A stretch of DNA of 64,000 bases, from the NCBI RefSeq assembly GCF_020782115.1, contig NZ_JAJGMW010000012.1:1-64000 (forward strand). The letters run 5' to 3'. The notes beneath the pieces were generated by a model. The model did no database searches, had not been told where the DNA came from, and worked only from the letters and a program-made list of their open reading frames with translations. The translations under genes were made by a program, and so were the position numbers. Position 1 is the first letter of the stretch; every line of letters begins with the position of its first letter. The DNA comes from Leeuwenhoekiella parthenopeia (GTDB lineage Bacteria > Bacteroidota > Bacteroidia > Flavobacteriales > Flavobacteriaceae). This document shows, piece by piece, positions 1-7,315 of the stretch.

Positions 1-175
1 ATCTATACCAACAATTAAAAACGTATTTTAGTTATTACAATACAAAAAGAAGGCATCAGGGAATAGAAAACGAAATACCGCTGGTAAAGTATTTAAACAA
101 ACAACAAAAAGCAGCTTAGTCAATATAGCCGGAACTTAATTTAAGCTGAAAACTGCCCTACAAATGGGGGGATGC

Positions 176-688
176 TCAATCTTCATTATAACTTAAAATG
201 GAATTTATTTCGGGTTTAGTTTTTATCCAATTTTCGACTCTTTCTTTTAAATGAGTAAAGTCAAATTCACTGAAGTTTATTTGGTCGTTTTTAAATTTCA
301 CGAATAATGCTTTATCGCTTTCAATCTCTGATAACAAATCAAATATTTTATCAATAAATTGTATAGCAAAATCGTCTTTTTGACTGCTACCTAATCTATA
401 AATCTCTCCGATTACCTTATTACCTCGAAGATCAATAGTTAAATCAGGAGTTTTTTCTTGGTCTCCTCTTTTGTAGCTTTTCTCGTATTCGATCACAAAA
501 TTTAAATCATCAAAAAGATGTATGAACTTAAGTTCTGAAAGAGTGGAAATGAAGTTATTTCTGTCTCTTTCTCTATTAAATCTTTTTAAAATTTTCCGAG
601 ACAGATTCTTGTCAATTGGTTTTAATTTTTCAATTATGTAATCTGGATCTTTACCAAACGCAATACATTTTTCCCTGTTTAAGTTCAT
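176..688 (-). CDS. Orphan protein, possible PD-(D/E)XK nuclease-like fold
   Basis: No family is recognised with certainty. The product is about 170 residues, largely charged helices, with a central block PDLTID followed about ten residues later by GEIYRL. That spacing of an Asp and a Glu on neighbouring hydrophobic strands recalls the PD-(D/E)XK nuclease core, but the Lys expected after the Glu is not obvious, so this is only a suggestion. The reading frame is open up to 763, but the first 25 codons lie inside a non-coding repeat-like element (710-846), so the start at 688 (MNLNREK) is preferred. It lies downstream of two small zinc-ribbon genes on the same strand, in AT-rich DNA unlike the neighbouring core genes, which suggests an acquired cassette. 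Confidence 0.55.
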   Translation of the reverse strand: MNLNREKCIAFGKDPDYIIEKLKPIDKNLSRKILKRFNRERDRNNFISTLSELKFIHLFDDLNFVIEYEKSYKRGDQEKTPDLTIDLRGNKVIGEIYRLGSSQKDDFAIQFIDKIFDLLSEIESDKALFVKFKNDQINFSEFDFTHLKERVENWIKTKPEINSILSYNED

Positions 689-709
689 TTTTTGCTTAAA
701 ATTTGCTTG

Positions 710-846
710 CATACAACTGTCTCGGCTAGGACTAGTTGCGTGTTTTAGCAACCAATTTAGCAAATACGGTCCAAATACAAAATCCGCAGGGATTTTCAGA
801 AGTAGGCAAGAACAAGTAATTACTTAGCCATTGTTCTAGTGCGTTT
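710..846 (-). repeat. Cassette-junction-like non-coding element
   Basis: This roughly 140-nt stretch separates two small orphan genes and can fold. Read on the plus strand it has a hairpin AAAATCC-GCAG-GGATTTT at 779-796 and an outer inverted repeat GAACAA (810-815) / TTGTTC (831-836) enclosing the palindrome GTAATTAC. On the minus strand the downstream end reads GTTGTATGC, resembling an integron-type core site GTTRRRY, and the upstream end carries AGAACAA. From memory, similar sequences with the GGATTTT hairpin and a following GCTAAAACACGCAAC block occur between small accessory ORFs in many Bacteroidota genomes. The equivalence with integron attC sites is an inference. Confidence 0.5.
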
Positions 847-1155
847 TTATTCAGTTATAATTCTTTTGTTACCACAAGCAGCACATAATTTTGCTTTTGG
901 TGTTCTGTATGGTTTTCCACAATTTTCGCAGTCAGATCCAAACATTCCTATGGCGTGATGCATAATTGCATTAGGTTCAGTTTCTCCAAATCCTGTCAAA
1001 TCATTATAGTAATCTAATAATTCTTTGAAACGTTCTTGTGTGTCTTTTTTTAAAACTTTAAATCCTTTTGCATAAAGTTTAGATGCAATTGCGTGTTCTT
1101 CTTTATCAAGTAAAGGAACTTCCATTTTACATCTCCAACAATATTTAATTTCCAT
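847..1155 (-). CDS. Small zinc-ribbon protein
   Basis: A 102-residue protein of unknown role. It begins with CWRC (residues 6-9) and ends with CENCG and CAACG, about 14 residues apart, so two CxxC pairs can form a C-terminal zinc ribbon and the N-terminal CxxC may add a third pair. The middle is helical and charged, with a conserved-looking NAIMHHAIGMFG segment. It overlaps the start-distal end of the upstream small zinc protein gene (1145-1525) by 11 bases, so the two are probably co-transcribed and translationally coupled. No signal peptide or membrane segment is seen, so a cytoplasmic location is likely. It sits in an AT-rich accessory segment next to a cassette-like repeat. It could be a regulator or an immunity-type protein, but nothing in the sequence decides this. 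Confidence 0.6.
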   Translation of the reverse strand: MEIKYCWRCKMEVPLLDKEEHAIASKLYAKGFKVLKKDTQERFKELLDYYNDLTGFGETEPNAIMHHAIGMFGSDCENCGKPYRTPKAKLCAACGNKRIITE

Positions 1156-1525
1156 TTAAGATTCCTTTATTATGATCAGATTCTGGGCGAAAGAATTTAA
1201 ATTTATTTGTCTTTCCGATTTCGATTGCAATTCTTCCACAATTTTCACACTCAAAAATGTCTTGAGTTTTATCTGACAATTTGATTAAATCGTGAATCAT
1301 TGAGGATTCTTTTAAATCAGTTGGGTAAGGAGGAACGTTAAAATGCTTTTTAATCCATTCACTTTTCTTTCCACTTTTCAGAGCCTCAATTAAAGAATCA
1401 ATATTGTCGGTCAATTTTAGAGAAACTTCATTAACAAAAACGTCAGGAAGAATGTAACCTTTGTATTCCAAATTGTCAGTTTGGTCAACTATTATGTACC
1501 CACATTTACATTTCAATTTCCCCAT
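1145..1525 (-). CDS. Small CxxC-pair (zinc-binding) protein
   Basis: A protein of about 126 residues with a CKCG motif near its N-terminus and a CENCG motif near its C-terminus, which together could form one zinc site. Between them is a helical region including an IEALKSGKKSEWIKKHF stretch. The frame is open seven codons further upstream, but those codons are a Lys-rich run, and the Met directly before GKLKCKCG (start 1525) places the first zinc knuckle at the N-terminus as expected. It overlaps the downstream zinc-ribbon gene by 11 bases, so the pair appears to be a two-gene unit. No family is recognised and no catalytic residues stand out. The base composition is AT-rich, like the rest of this accessory stretch. 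Confidence 0.55.
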   Translation of the reverse strand: MGKLKCKCGYIIVDQTDNLEYKGYILPDVFVNEVSLKLTDNIDSLIEALKSGKKSEWIKKHFNVPPYPTDLKESSMIHDLIKLSDKTQDIFECENCGRIAIEIGKTNKFKFFRPESDHNKGILNGN

Positions 1526-1643
1526 TCGTTTTTTTTTCAAATACACTACAACTTGTTATATCAACCCAATAATAACCGTTTATAAAAGGATTTATGGGAT
1601 ATTGATACTTTTTCCAGCTGGTTTAGCACTCTGATGAATACTC

Positions 1644-1702
1644 CAACAGCACCTAATGCGAATTTTTAAGAACCTTAAATTTTCGTTGTCGATCCCTGTT
1701 TA
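1644..1702 (-). pseudogene. Decayed copy of the 3' end of the thioesterase gene
   Basis: The stretch 1644-1702 resembles 2506-2564, the last codons of the acyl-CoA thioesterase gene. Shared blocks include ATGCGAATTTTTAAGAA and TTCGTTG, with roughly four of five positions matching and one base missing, which breaks the frame. It looks like an end-fragment left by duplication or by an insertion event that separated the thioesterase gene from its former downstream flank. The segment between the copies holds the membrane-anchored gene at 1700-2341, whose stop codon overlaps the end of this remnant. Confidence 0.5.
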
Positions 1703-2341
1703 TTTAAAATCAAATTCTTCCTGAAGTCCGTTTTTGGCAGTTTCTGTATTTTCAACAAGCATTTTTGCAAGTGAAATGATGCGATCTAGCCGATTCTGTA
1801 TGATTTTTATTTTTTCCTTTGGCTCATTAGAATCGGGTTTATAAAAATAATCCATCCCTTTTTCGTAATCGGCTGTAACGTAGTTTTCATATTTCGTATT
1901 GAAGCCCTCAATTTCATGCAGAAACATTTGATGAGAAGTATTGAAATTGGCCAATCCTTTAAATAACTCCGCATTTATATTTGCTAACTTATCGCTGTTC
2001 GATAAGGAATTGATGATCTCGAGATGCCAATAATCACCGTAAAGAAACTTGTTAGCGGGTATCTTTTTTATAGAAATAAGGCTGTCTAAATCCTTTTTAT
2101 AATTCTGAAATAAATTAATAAAGCCTCTTTCATTTTCTTCCCGGCCTGACACATAGAAGGCATTCAAATCTTCGTAAACGGCACGATAAATCTGAACCTC
2201 TTCTTCTTTCTTATCCTGGGTTTCTTTTCGGGCATTTAACCAAAACGCTAAGAAGACGCCAATAAACACCACAAAAAAGTCGAAAAAGTATTTTGTGGTT
2301 TTTGGAATCAATAACCTGATTTTTTTTAAAAATTTCTTCAT
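1700..2341 (-). CDS. Membrane-anchored protein, DUF6090-like
   Basis: A 213-residue protein with a basic N-terminus (MKKFLKKIRLLIPK), one hydrophobic segment at about residues 18-36 (FFDFFVVFIGVFLAFWLN), and a long helical C-terminal part likely on the periplasmic side. The layout, basic start plus one membrane helix ending in Trp-Leu-Asn, followed by a charged coiled region, matches the small membrane proteins of unknown function (DUF6090-type) that are abundant in Flavobacteria. No catalytic motif is visible. It is transcribed alone, is flanked by a decayed thioesterase fragment and by the true thioesterase gene, and so may have arrived with the insertion that produced that fragment. A perfect inverted repeat lies about 75 bases upstream at 2412-2433. 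Confidence 0.6.
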   Translation of the reverse strand: MKKFLKKIRLLIPKTTKYFFDFFVVFIGVFLAFWLNARKETQDKKEEEVQIYRAVYEDLNAFYVSGREENERGFINLFQNYKKDLDSLISIKKIPANKFLYGDYWHLEIINSLSNSDKLANINAELFKGLANFNTSHQMFLHEIEGFNTKYENYVTADYEKGMDYFYKPDSNEPKEKIKIIQNRLDRIISLAKMLVENTETAKNGLQEEFDFK

Positions 2342-2411
2342 TTGGTTTTTTAGATTAAATGAGAGCCACTAAAGTGCTGGTACAACCGGTTGAATCACTT
2401 GAATTTAACTT

Positions 2412-2433
2412 GGTGTAAATATAGACTTACACC
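2412..2433. promoter_or_regulatory. Inverted repeat upstream of the membrane-anchored gene
   Basis: GGTGTAA (2412-2418) and TTACACC (2427-2433) form a perfect 7-base inverted repeat with an 8-base spacer. It lies between the start of the gene at 2341 and the terminator of the thioesterase gene. The symmetry and spacing would suit a dimeric repressor site, but no regulator is identified. Confidence 0.35.
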
Positions 2434-2468
2434 TCACAAATATTTTACTGAATCCCGTAAAAACATTA

Positions 2469-2494
2469 AAAAAGGGGACAATTGCCCCCTTTTT
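2469..2494 (-). terminator. Intrinsic terminator of the thioesterase gene
   Basis: A-rich arm followed by GGGG, a 7-base loop ACAATTG, then CCCC and a T run. Read on the minus strand this is a GC stem followed by U residues, starting three bases after the thioesterase stop codon. Confidence 0.7.
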
Positions 2495-2496
2495 GA

Positions 2497-3042
2497 TTAA
2501 TATTTCAACTGCACCTTATGCGAATTTTTAAGAATCTCGAGATCTTCGTTGTTGATCTCGTGTTTGGCTGAGGATTCTTTTCGGTGTTTTTTCTTGAGTT
2601 CCTGGCGGTTCAGGCTTTTTAAGAAGCGGCGCATCTGCTTTTCGTTTTGCAAAATAAGCCCGGGCACGGGTACCGAGTCGCCGTTTTTATCTTTGGCCAC
2701 CATCGTAAAATAGCTGGAGTTGCAGTGTTTGATTGTGCCGCTGTGAATGTCTTCCGCCTCTACACGTATGCCTACCACCATCGAGGTGCGGCCCACAAAA
2801 TTGACCGAGGCTTTCATCACCACGAGTTCGCCCACCTCAATAGGTCTTAAAAAATCTACGGTGTCTACACTGGCGGTTACGCAATAATTGCCGCTGTGTT
2901 TAGACGCACAGGCAAAGGCGATCTGGTCCATCAGCGAGAGGATGTAGCCGCCGTGTATTTTTCCGCTAAAATTGGTATGTGAAGGCAGCATCAGTTCGCT
3001 GATGGTTACCTGTGATTGTTCTATGGTTTTAAATGAATCCAA
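2497..3042 (-). CDS. Acyl-CoA thioesterase, hotdog fold (YciA/BACH type)
   Basis: The 181-residue product hydrolyses acyl-CoA thioesters in the cytoplasm. Residues about 1-125 form one hotdog domain. The N-terminal segment PSHTNFSGKIHGGYILSLMD carries the features typical of the YciA/cytosolic acyl-CoA hydrolase family: the Asn-Phe-x-Gly-x-x-His-Gly-Gly loop and the Asp on the central helix (MDQIAF) that serves catalysis. The strand-forming part TASVDTVDFLRPIEVGE and SYFTMVA complete the fold. The last 50 residues are a charged, probably disordered tail (KKKHRKE). It is a single-copy gene followed by a strong terminator; its final codons are duplicated in decayed form at 1644-1702. Substrate preference cannot be read from the sequence. 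Confidence 0.88.
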   Translation of the reverse strand: MDSFKTIEQSQVTISELMLPSHTNFSGKIHGGYILSLMDQIAFACASKHSGNYCVTASVDTVDFLRPIEVGELVVMKASVNFVGRTSMVVGIRVEAEDIHSGTIKHCNSSYFTMVAKDKNGDSVPVPGLILQNEKQMRRFLKSLNRQELKKKHRKESSAKHEINNEDLEILKNSHKVQLKY

Positions 3043-3109
3043 AGTTTTTGGTTTTAAGGATTAGGCGATGGTTGGCATAACAAAGCTGAGAAGTTCTTAA
3101 TGTATCGCG

Positions 3110-3478
3110 TTACTCACGGTTAAAATGCGGGGATTGTTCTCTACTGATGTCGGTGATAAAATACTTGGTGTCGCCCCAAAAGAAAAAGGTGGCATAGCGC
3201 TCCTCGTAAGTGAGTTTTACATAACTGCCCTGATATTCCTTGAGCTTATCAATCACGTCCTGCTTGCTGCCCATTACCGAAAAGTCAAAGATCTGCGCAC
3301 CGCTAATGCCCTGACTGATCTGGCCTTCCCAGGTTTTAACCAGCACGCCCTTTTTACTGAATTTAATGAGTTCGCCGGCTCGTGTACCTTCACTGTAAGG
3401 CACAAAATAGACGAAAGCATAGAAGAGCACCGCAAAGGCGATTATTCCGGTTAAGACAAGGGCTAAGAGTTTTTTCAT
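3110..3478 (-). CDS. Small exported or membrane-anchored protein
   Basis: About 122 residues, beginning with a signal-anchor (MKKLLALVLTGIIAFAVLFYAFVYFVPYSEG) followed by a compact soluble domain containing KTWEGQISQG, a VMGSKQDVIDKLKEYQG segment and a C-terminal FFFWGDTKYFITDI block. Proteins of this pattern are common in Flavobacteria and have been labelled 6-phosphogluconate dehydrogenase in some databases; nothing in this sequence supports that, since there is no Rossmann motif and it is far too short. The frame is open 20 codons further upstream, but that stretch is Arg-rich and would overlap the toxin gene, so the Met at 3478 is preferred. The function is unknown; the soluble domain is probably periplasmic. 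Confidence 0.65.
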   Translation of the reverse strand: MKKLLALVLTGIIAFAVLFYAFVYFVPYSEGTRAGELIKFSKKGVLVKTWEGQISQGISGAQIFDFSVMGSKQDVIDKLKEYQGSYVKLTYEERYATFFFWGDTKYFITDISREQSPHFNRE

Positions 3479-3527
3479 GGGTTTTCGGTTTATGCGAAAT
3501 CTAATTCGTAGTCTAGTTAAGGTGTGA

Positions 3528-3830
3528 TTATTTTTCAAAGATTTGTTTTGTCAAATCCATTCGTCCGTGTAAAATTCGAGTAATCTCAATGGGTTTGTTA
3601 ATTCGATTTCGGTAAAAGATAATGTGTCGGCCGGTTTTTAGTCCGAACAATTCATGGATTATTCCTTTATAATTTTTGCCCAATTTAGGGTTATTGGCAA
3701 TTTCCTGACAGCTTTGAATGAGCAAATTATAATATTGGTCAGCCGGTTTTTCAGACCATTTTTCAACCGTGTATTCCCAAATTTCAGTCAAATCCTGAAC
3801 GGCCTTATTGGTCAATTCATAACTAGCCAT
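3528..3830 (-). CDS. parE: ParE/RelE-type toxin
   Basis: A 100-residue type II toxin. The family pattern is visible: an N-terminal strand (YELTNKAVQDLTEIWEYT), two amphipathic helices, then the strands ending in GRHIIFYR and a C-terminal IEITRILHGRMD, which is the conserved core of ParE toxins. ParE members act on DNA gyrase and RelE members on ribosome-bound mRNA; the FYR and RILHGRMD pattern favours ParE. The gene lies directly behind the antitoxin gene with an 8-base overlap, so translation is coupled and the antitoxin is made first. The target was not tested and the assignment to gyrase is by family only. Confidence 0.85.
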   Translation of the reverse strand: MASYELTNKAVQDLTEIWEYTVEKWSEKPADQYYNLLIQSCQEIANNPKLGKNYKGIIHELFGLKTGRHIIFYRNRINKPIEITRILHGRMDLTKQIFEK

Positions 3831-4074
3831 TTACTTTAGGTCTTGCTTTAAGCGCTTGCAGGTGTTTTTCAGGATCAAAATCTGAAGCAATACCGCTATC
3901 TATTCCTTCCTGAATCGCTTTTCGTAAAGCCAGGGTTTTAGTTTCCTCATCTTCCAAAAGCCGAAGTCCGGCCCTGATCACTTCACTAACGTTTCTATAC
4001 CGCCCTGCCGAAATCTGATTGTTTACAAAATCGTCAAAATAGGTTCCTAATGAAACCGATGTGTTTTTACTCAT
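3823..4074 (-). CDS. parD: ParD-type antitoxin, ribbon-helix-helix
   Basis: An 83-residue antitoxin. The first 45 residues, with SVSLGTYFDDFVNNQISAGRY followed by NVSEVIRAGLRLLEDEE, match the ParD ribbon-helix-helix DNA-binding and dimerisation domain, here cited in parts. The remainder is the flexible tail that wraps the toxin. It is the first gene of the pair and overlaps the toxin gene by 8 bases. A perfect inverted repeat at 4096-4112, about 20 bases upstream of the start, is a good candidate for the autoregulatory operator to which ParD or the ParDE complex binds. The toxin gene also looks intact, so the module may be functional. Confidence 0.85.
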   Translation of the reverse strand: MSKNTSVSLGTYFDDFVNNQISAGRYRNVSEVIRAGLRLLEDEETKTLALRKAIQEGIDSGIASDFDPEKHLQALKARPKVNG

Positions 4075-4095
4075 GACTTTAAAATTTGCTTAAAA

Positions 4096-4112
4096 ATACC
4101 AAAAATTGGTAT
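4096..4112 (-). promoter_or_regulatory. Candidate parDE operator
   Basis: ATACCAA-AAA-TTGGTAT is a perfect 7-base inverted repeat with a 3-base centre, 21 bases upstream of the parD start. Autoregulation of parDE operons through a palindrome at the promoter is established for the family; the assignment of this particular palindrome is an inference from position. Confidence 0.55.
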
Positions 4113-4128
4113 GATTCGGAATAACTTT

Positions 4129-5454
4129 TTAGTTTTCTAACGTATCATCACTGGCGCTGTTAAGCAACTTTTGATCGAGTTGTTTCCCGGTTTTGGCACC
4201 CAGTTTGCGTAGTTTTTCAACCCGGCTTACAAGGTTGCCCTTGCCGGTGAGTTTGGTCATCGTACGCTCCCAGGTGTTTTGTACCGTTCCTAGCTGACTG
4301 CCTATTTTCGCCAGTTCTTCGGTAAGCAGGGTAAACGAGTCGTACAACCTGCCGGCCTGGGTAGCGATCTCTATGGCGTTGCGTTTTTGCCGGTCATTTT
4401 GCCAGAGGTTTTCGACCAACTTAAGTGCCGCTAGCAGGGTAGAAGGGGTAACGATGATAACATTTTTAGAAAAAGCCTCTTCGTACAATCGCGGTTCGTG
4501 TGCCGAAGCCAGTGCAAATGCAGGCTCAATGGGTACAAATAGAAAAACCGTATCAGGGCTTTGGGCAACCAACTGCTCGTATTTTTTGGAAGCCAAATTG
4601 TTGATGTGATTCTTTACCGACTGGATATGTTGCTTTAAATACGTAGCTCGCAGCGCCTCATCGGTTTCTGAAACGTAACGTTCAAAAGCCACCAGCGAGA
4701 CCTTGCTGTCAATGATCATCTTTTTGCCGTCGGGCAAATGAATGAGCACATCGGTGACGAGTCGTTTGCCGTTTTCATCGGTATGCGCGTCCTGTAAGGT
4801 GTACTCGCGGCCGTTCTCGAGACCCGATTTTTCCAGAATTCGGGTTAGGATGAGTTCGCCCCAATTCCCCTGCATCTTGGCATCGCCCTTCAGCGCTTTG
4901 GTAAGGTTGTCTGCATCCTTACTCATTTGCAGGTTTAAAGCCGCCAGACCTTTAATTTGCTCGCGCAGTTCGCTGTGGCGCCCCAGACTTTCCTTATTGG
5001 TTTCTTCGACTTTTTTCTCAAAACTGTTGATCTTTTCCTGCAGGGGTTTTAAGATGGTATCCAGATTCTCTTTGTTTTGCAGGGTAAACTTGCTCGATTT
5101 TTCGTCCAGCAATTTGTTGGCAACCAGTTCAAAGTCTTTTGTAAACTTTTCCTGAAGCTGCTCCAGCTCGCCGGTTTTTTCGCGGATGCGTTCTTCTAAA
5201 TGTTCAAAGGCGGTATTGCGGGCGGTGAGTTCGTTTTGATAAAACTCCTTGTCTTCCTGCAATTGCTCGATTTTTTGCTGCAACACAGCCTCCTGTTTTA
5301 GCAATTGCCCGCGTTGTATTTCGGCATTGCTCAGGCGTTCAGAAACCTGTGCGTAACGTGCATTTTTACGCAGGGAAGTAATCAGATAGGCGATCACGGC
5401 ACCTGTTAAAAGGCCGGCAAGCAGAGCAAGAATGAGCAACAGCGTTTGATCCAT
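4129..5454 (-). CDS. rmuC: DNA recombination protein RmuC
   Basis: A 441-residue membrane-tethered protein of the RmuC family, whose E. coli member limits recombination at short inverted repeats. A single membrane helix (residues about 4-26, LLLILALLAGLLTGAVIAYL) is followed by a long coiled coil (about 35-190) and then the conserved RmuC domain, recognised by the segments GNWGELILTRILEKSGLENG, VTDVLIHLPDGKKMIIDSK and FLFVPIEPAFALA. The domain has a nuclease-like core in which the Asp of PDGK, the Asp-Ser-Lys that follows, and neighbouring acidic residues could form the active site. Length and domain order are normal. It is transcribed alone on the minus strand, upstream of (not in operon with) the ParDE pair. 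Confidence 0.93.
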   Translation of the reverse strand: MDQTLLLILALLAGLLTGAVIAYLITSLRKNARYAQVSERLSNAEIQRGQLLKQEAVLQQKIEQLQEDKEFYQNELTARNTAFEHLEERIREKTGELEQLQEKFTKDFELVANKLLDEKSSKFTLQNKENLDTILKPLQEKINSFEKKVEETNKESLGRHSELREQIKGLAALNLQMSKDADNLTKALKGDAKMQGNWGELILTRILEKSGLENGREYTLQDAHTDENGKRLVTDVLIHLPDGKKMIIDSKVSLVAFERYVSETDEALRATYLKQHIQSVKNHINNLASKKYEQLVAQSPDTVFLFVPIEPAFALASAHEPRLYEEAFSKNVIIVTPSTLLAALKLVENLWQNDRQKRNAIEIATQAGRLYDSFTLLTEELAKIGSQLGTVQNTWERTMTKLTGKGNLVSRVEKLRKLGAKTGKQLDQKLLNSASDDTLEN

Positions 5455-5494
5455 TTGGGGGAGAATTTTCTCAAAGATAGCTAACGCCGGGGTC

Positions 5495-6283
5495 TTAACA
5501 AATTAAAAAGCGGCGGGAGGTTTTGTCAAAATACACATTGGTCCCGGGGAAGAGGTTTTCAAAAATCCCCTGTTCAATCAGGGCTTCGGGCGTGTTTTGA
5601 ATAGCGGTGTTGTTGTGCAGTACGATGAGTTCATCGCAAAGCGAAAGCACCAATTCAATATCGTGTGTGGTACACAAAATGGTTTTTTGCTGCTGCCGCG
5701 CGATCTTTTTAAGCAGGGAGAAGATCGAAGCTTTATGGTGTAAATCGAGATGGGTGGTGGGCTCGTCGAGCAGAATGACTTCGGTGTTTTGTGCCAAAGC
5801 CCGTGCGATCAGCGCCCGCTGCAACTGCCCGTCACTCAGGGCATAGCAGGCTTTGTGTTTGAGGTTTTCGAGCTCGGTCGCTGCAAGGGCAGCCTGTATT
5901 TCGGCTTTATCTTCTTCGGTGAGTTTGCCCAGCCAGTTGGTATAGGGCTGGCGTCCCAAAGAAACGAGTTCGAGTACGGTAAGGTTTTTTGAAATCACCT
6001 GACTCGTAAGCACCACGCTGATATTTAGGGATTTGGTTGCGGCATCCAGTTTATTCAGGGGTTTTCCTTCCAGAAAAATTTCCCCTTCAAGCGGTTCCTG
6101 TAAGCCTGCGAGGGTACGCAACAGGGTAGATTTACCCGAACCGTTGATGCCCACCATGGTCACAAAGCTTCCGGCCTTTAACTCGAGGTTGATGGTATTC
6201 ACCACAGTTTCCTTTTCGGCTTTGCCGTAACCTACTGCGAGATTTTTGGTAGCTAAAACGCTATGTTTTTGAGTAGAGGACAT
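5495..6283 (-). CDS. btuD: ABC transporter ATP-binding protein, BtuD/FecE type
   Basis: A 262-residue ATPase that would energise import through the permease encoded just upstream. Walker A is GINGSGKST (residues 45-53), the Q-loop Gln is near 95, the signature motif is LSDGQLQ (150-156) and Walker B is ILLDEP (170-175), followed by the D-loop HLD and the switch His in TTHD near 208. The signature has Asp in place of the first Gly of LSGGQ, a variation also known in related Bacteroidota importers. The gene is the third of a three-gene minus-strand unit (binding protein, permease, ATPase), three bases downstream of the permease. The cobalamin assignment rests on the divergent riboswitch-controlled receptor; iron-siderophore import would be the alternative. 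Confidence 0.88.
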   Translation of the reverse strand: MSSTQKHSVLATKNLAVGYGKAEKETVVNTINLELKAGSFVTMVGINGSGKSTLLRTLAGLQEPLEGEIFLEGKPLNKLDAATKSLNISVVLTSQVISKNLTVLELVSLGRQPYTNWLGKLTEEDKAEIQAALAATELENLKHKACYALSDGQLQRALIARALAQNTEVILLDEPTTHLDLHHKASIFSLLKKIARQQQKTILCTTHDIELVLSLCDELIVLHNNTAIQNTPEALIEQGIFENLFPGTNVYFDKTSRRFLIC

Positions 6284-6286
6284 CGC

Positions 6287-7315
6287 TTAAAACAGGAGTT
6301 TTTTCTTTCGTATTAATAACCAAATCACAATGGGCGCGCCTATAAGCGAAGTGATCGCGTTGATGGGCAGGGTGATGGGCAAGCCCGGTAATTGGGCCAG
6401 AATATCGCAGAGCAGCATCAGCACCGCACCGCCCAAAATACAGGCGGGGATTAGCGTCCAATGATTAGAGGCGGTAAACCATTGCCTGATGAGGTGCGGT
6501 ACAGCAAGGCCAACAAAAGCGATAGGGCCTACAAAAGCGGTAAGGCTGCCGGCCAGAATACTGGTTGAAATCAGAATTACAAAACGGCTGCGCTGCAGGG
6601 AAACTCCCAGTGTTTGCGCGTAGTGATCGCCCAAAAGCAAACTGTTGAGGTTTTTGGTAATGCTAAAGGCTAAACCGATTCCAATACAATAGCAAAGCGA
6701 AAGGATTCCCAGCGCGGCCCACGAAATATCGCCCAGACTACCGAAAGACCAGAACATATAGCGCTGCAGTTCTTCCGCCGGACTGAAATAGGCGAGAATA
6801 CTCACCACCGCCGAAGTGAGGCTGCCAAACATTAAGCCAATGATAAGCAGGGCCATCGCATCCCGCACCCGTGAAGCAACGGCAATCACCACACTAAGCA
6901 CCGTAAAACTGCCCAGACTGGCGGCGATGATGGTGCCCCAACCGTGTACCTGAAGTATTGCGGTAAGGCCCAGAGCGCTTCCGCCCAAAATAAAGAAAGC
7001 CACGCCCAGACTGGCGCCACTGCTTATTCCCAAAACAAAAGGCCCCGCCAGCGGATTCTTAAAAAGCGTTTGCATCATAAGCCCCGCGACGGCTAGTCCG
7101 CTACCGGTCATCACAGCCGCCAGCGCTTTGGGAATGCGGTAATCGAGTATAATATACGTCCAGGCTTCCCGAATGCTGTCGTCGCCTGCAATCACTTTAA
7201 AAATTGCAGACAACGGGATGTACACCGATCCCAATGCGATATTGAGCAGCAACAGGAGCAGTACGCCTACGCCCAGCAGTGTAAATTTGGTGCTATGACC
7301 TGATCTAGTCTTCAA
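6287..7315 (-). CDS. btuC: FecCD/BtuC-family ABC permease
   Basis: A 342-residue inner-membrane permease of the FecCD family with about ten predicted membrane helices, which forms the translocation path for vitamin B12 or a metal chelate. Typical family landmarks are DYRIPKALAAVMTGSGLAVAG and MQTLFKNPLAGPFVLGISSGAS in the first third, given here in parts, and FVGPIAFVGLAVPHLIR in the last third, the loop that contacts the ATPase. The C-terminus ends in a basic RKKKLLF tail. Its start overlaps the end of the substrate-binding protein gene by 11 bases and its stop lies three bases before the ATPase start, so the three genes form a tight operon. Confidence 0.9.
   Translation of the reverse strand: MKTRSGHSTKFTLLGVGVLLLLLLNIALGSVYIPLSAIFKVIAGDDSIREAWTYIILDYRIPKALAAVMTGSGLAVAGLMMQTLFKNPLAGPFVLGISSGASLGVAFFILGGSALGLTAILQVHGWGTIIAASLGSFTVLSVVIAVASRVRDAMALLIIGLMFGSLTSAVVSILAYFSPAEELQRYMFWSFGSLGDISWAALGILSLCYCIGIGLAFSITKNLNSLLLGDHYAQTLGVSLQRSRFVILISTSILAGSLTAFVGPIAFVGLAVPHLIRQWFTASNHWTLIPACILGGAVLMLLCDILAQLPGLPITLPINAITSLIGAPIVIWLLIRKKKLLF

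Noticed and set aside
1-175. Left edge of the window
   Set aside because: No ORF, hairpin or repeat could be supported; it is AT-rich flank of the accessory segment.
3110-3478. 6-phosphogluconate dehydrogenase label for the small exported protein
   Set aside because: It is about 120 residues, membrane-anchored and has no Rossmann or catalytic motifs.
4742-5155. Plus-strand Ser/Arg-rich frame opposite rmuC
   Set aside because: RmuC is complete on the other strand; the frame has low complexity typical of antisense to a coiled-coil gene.
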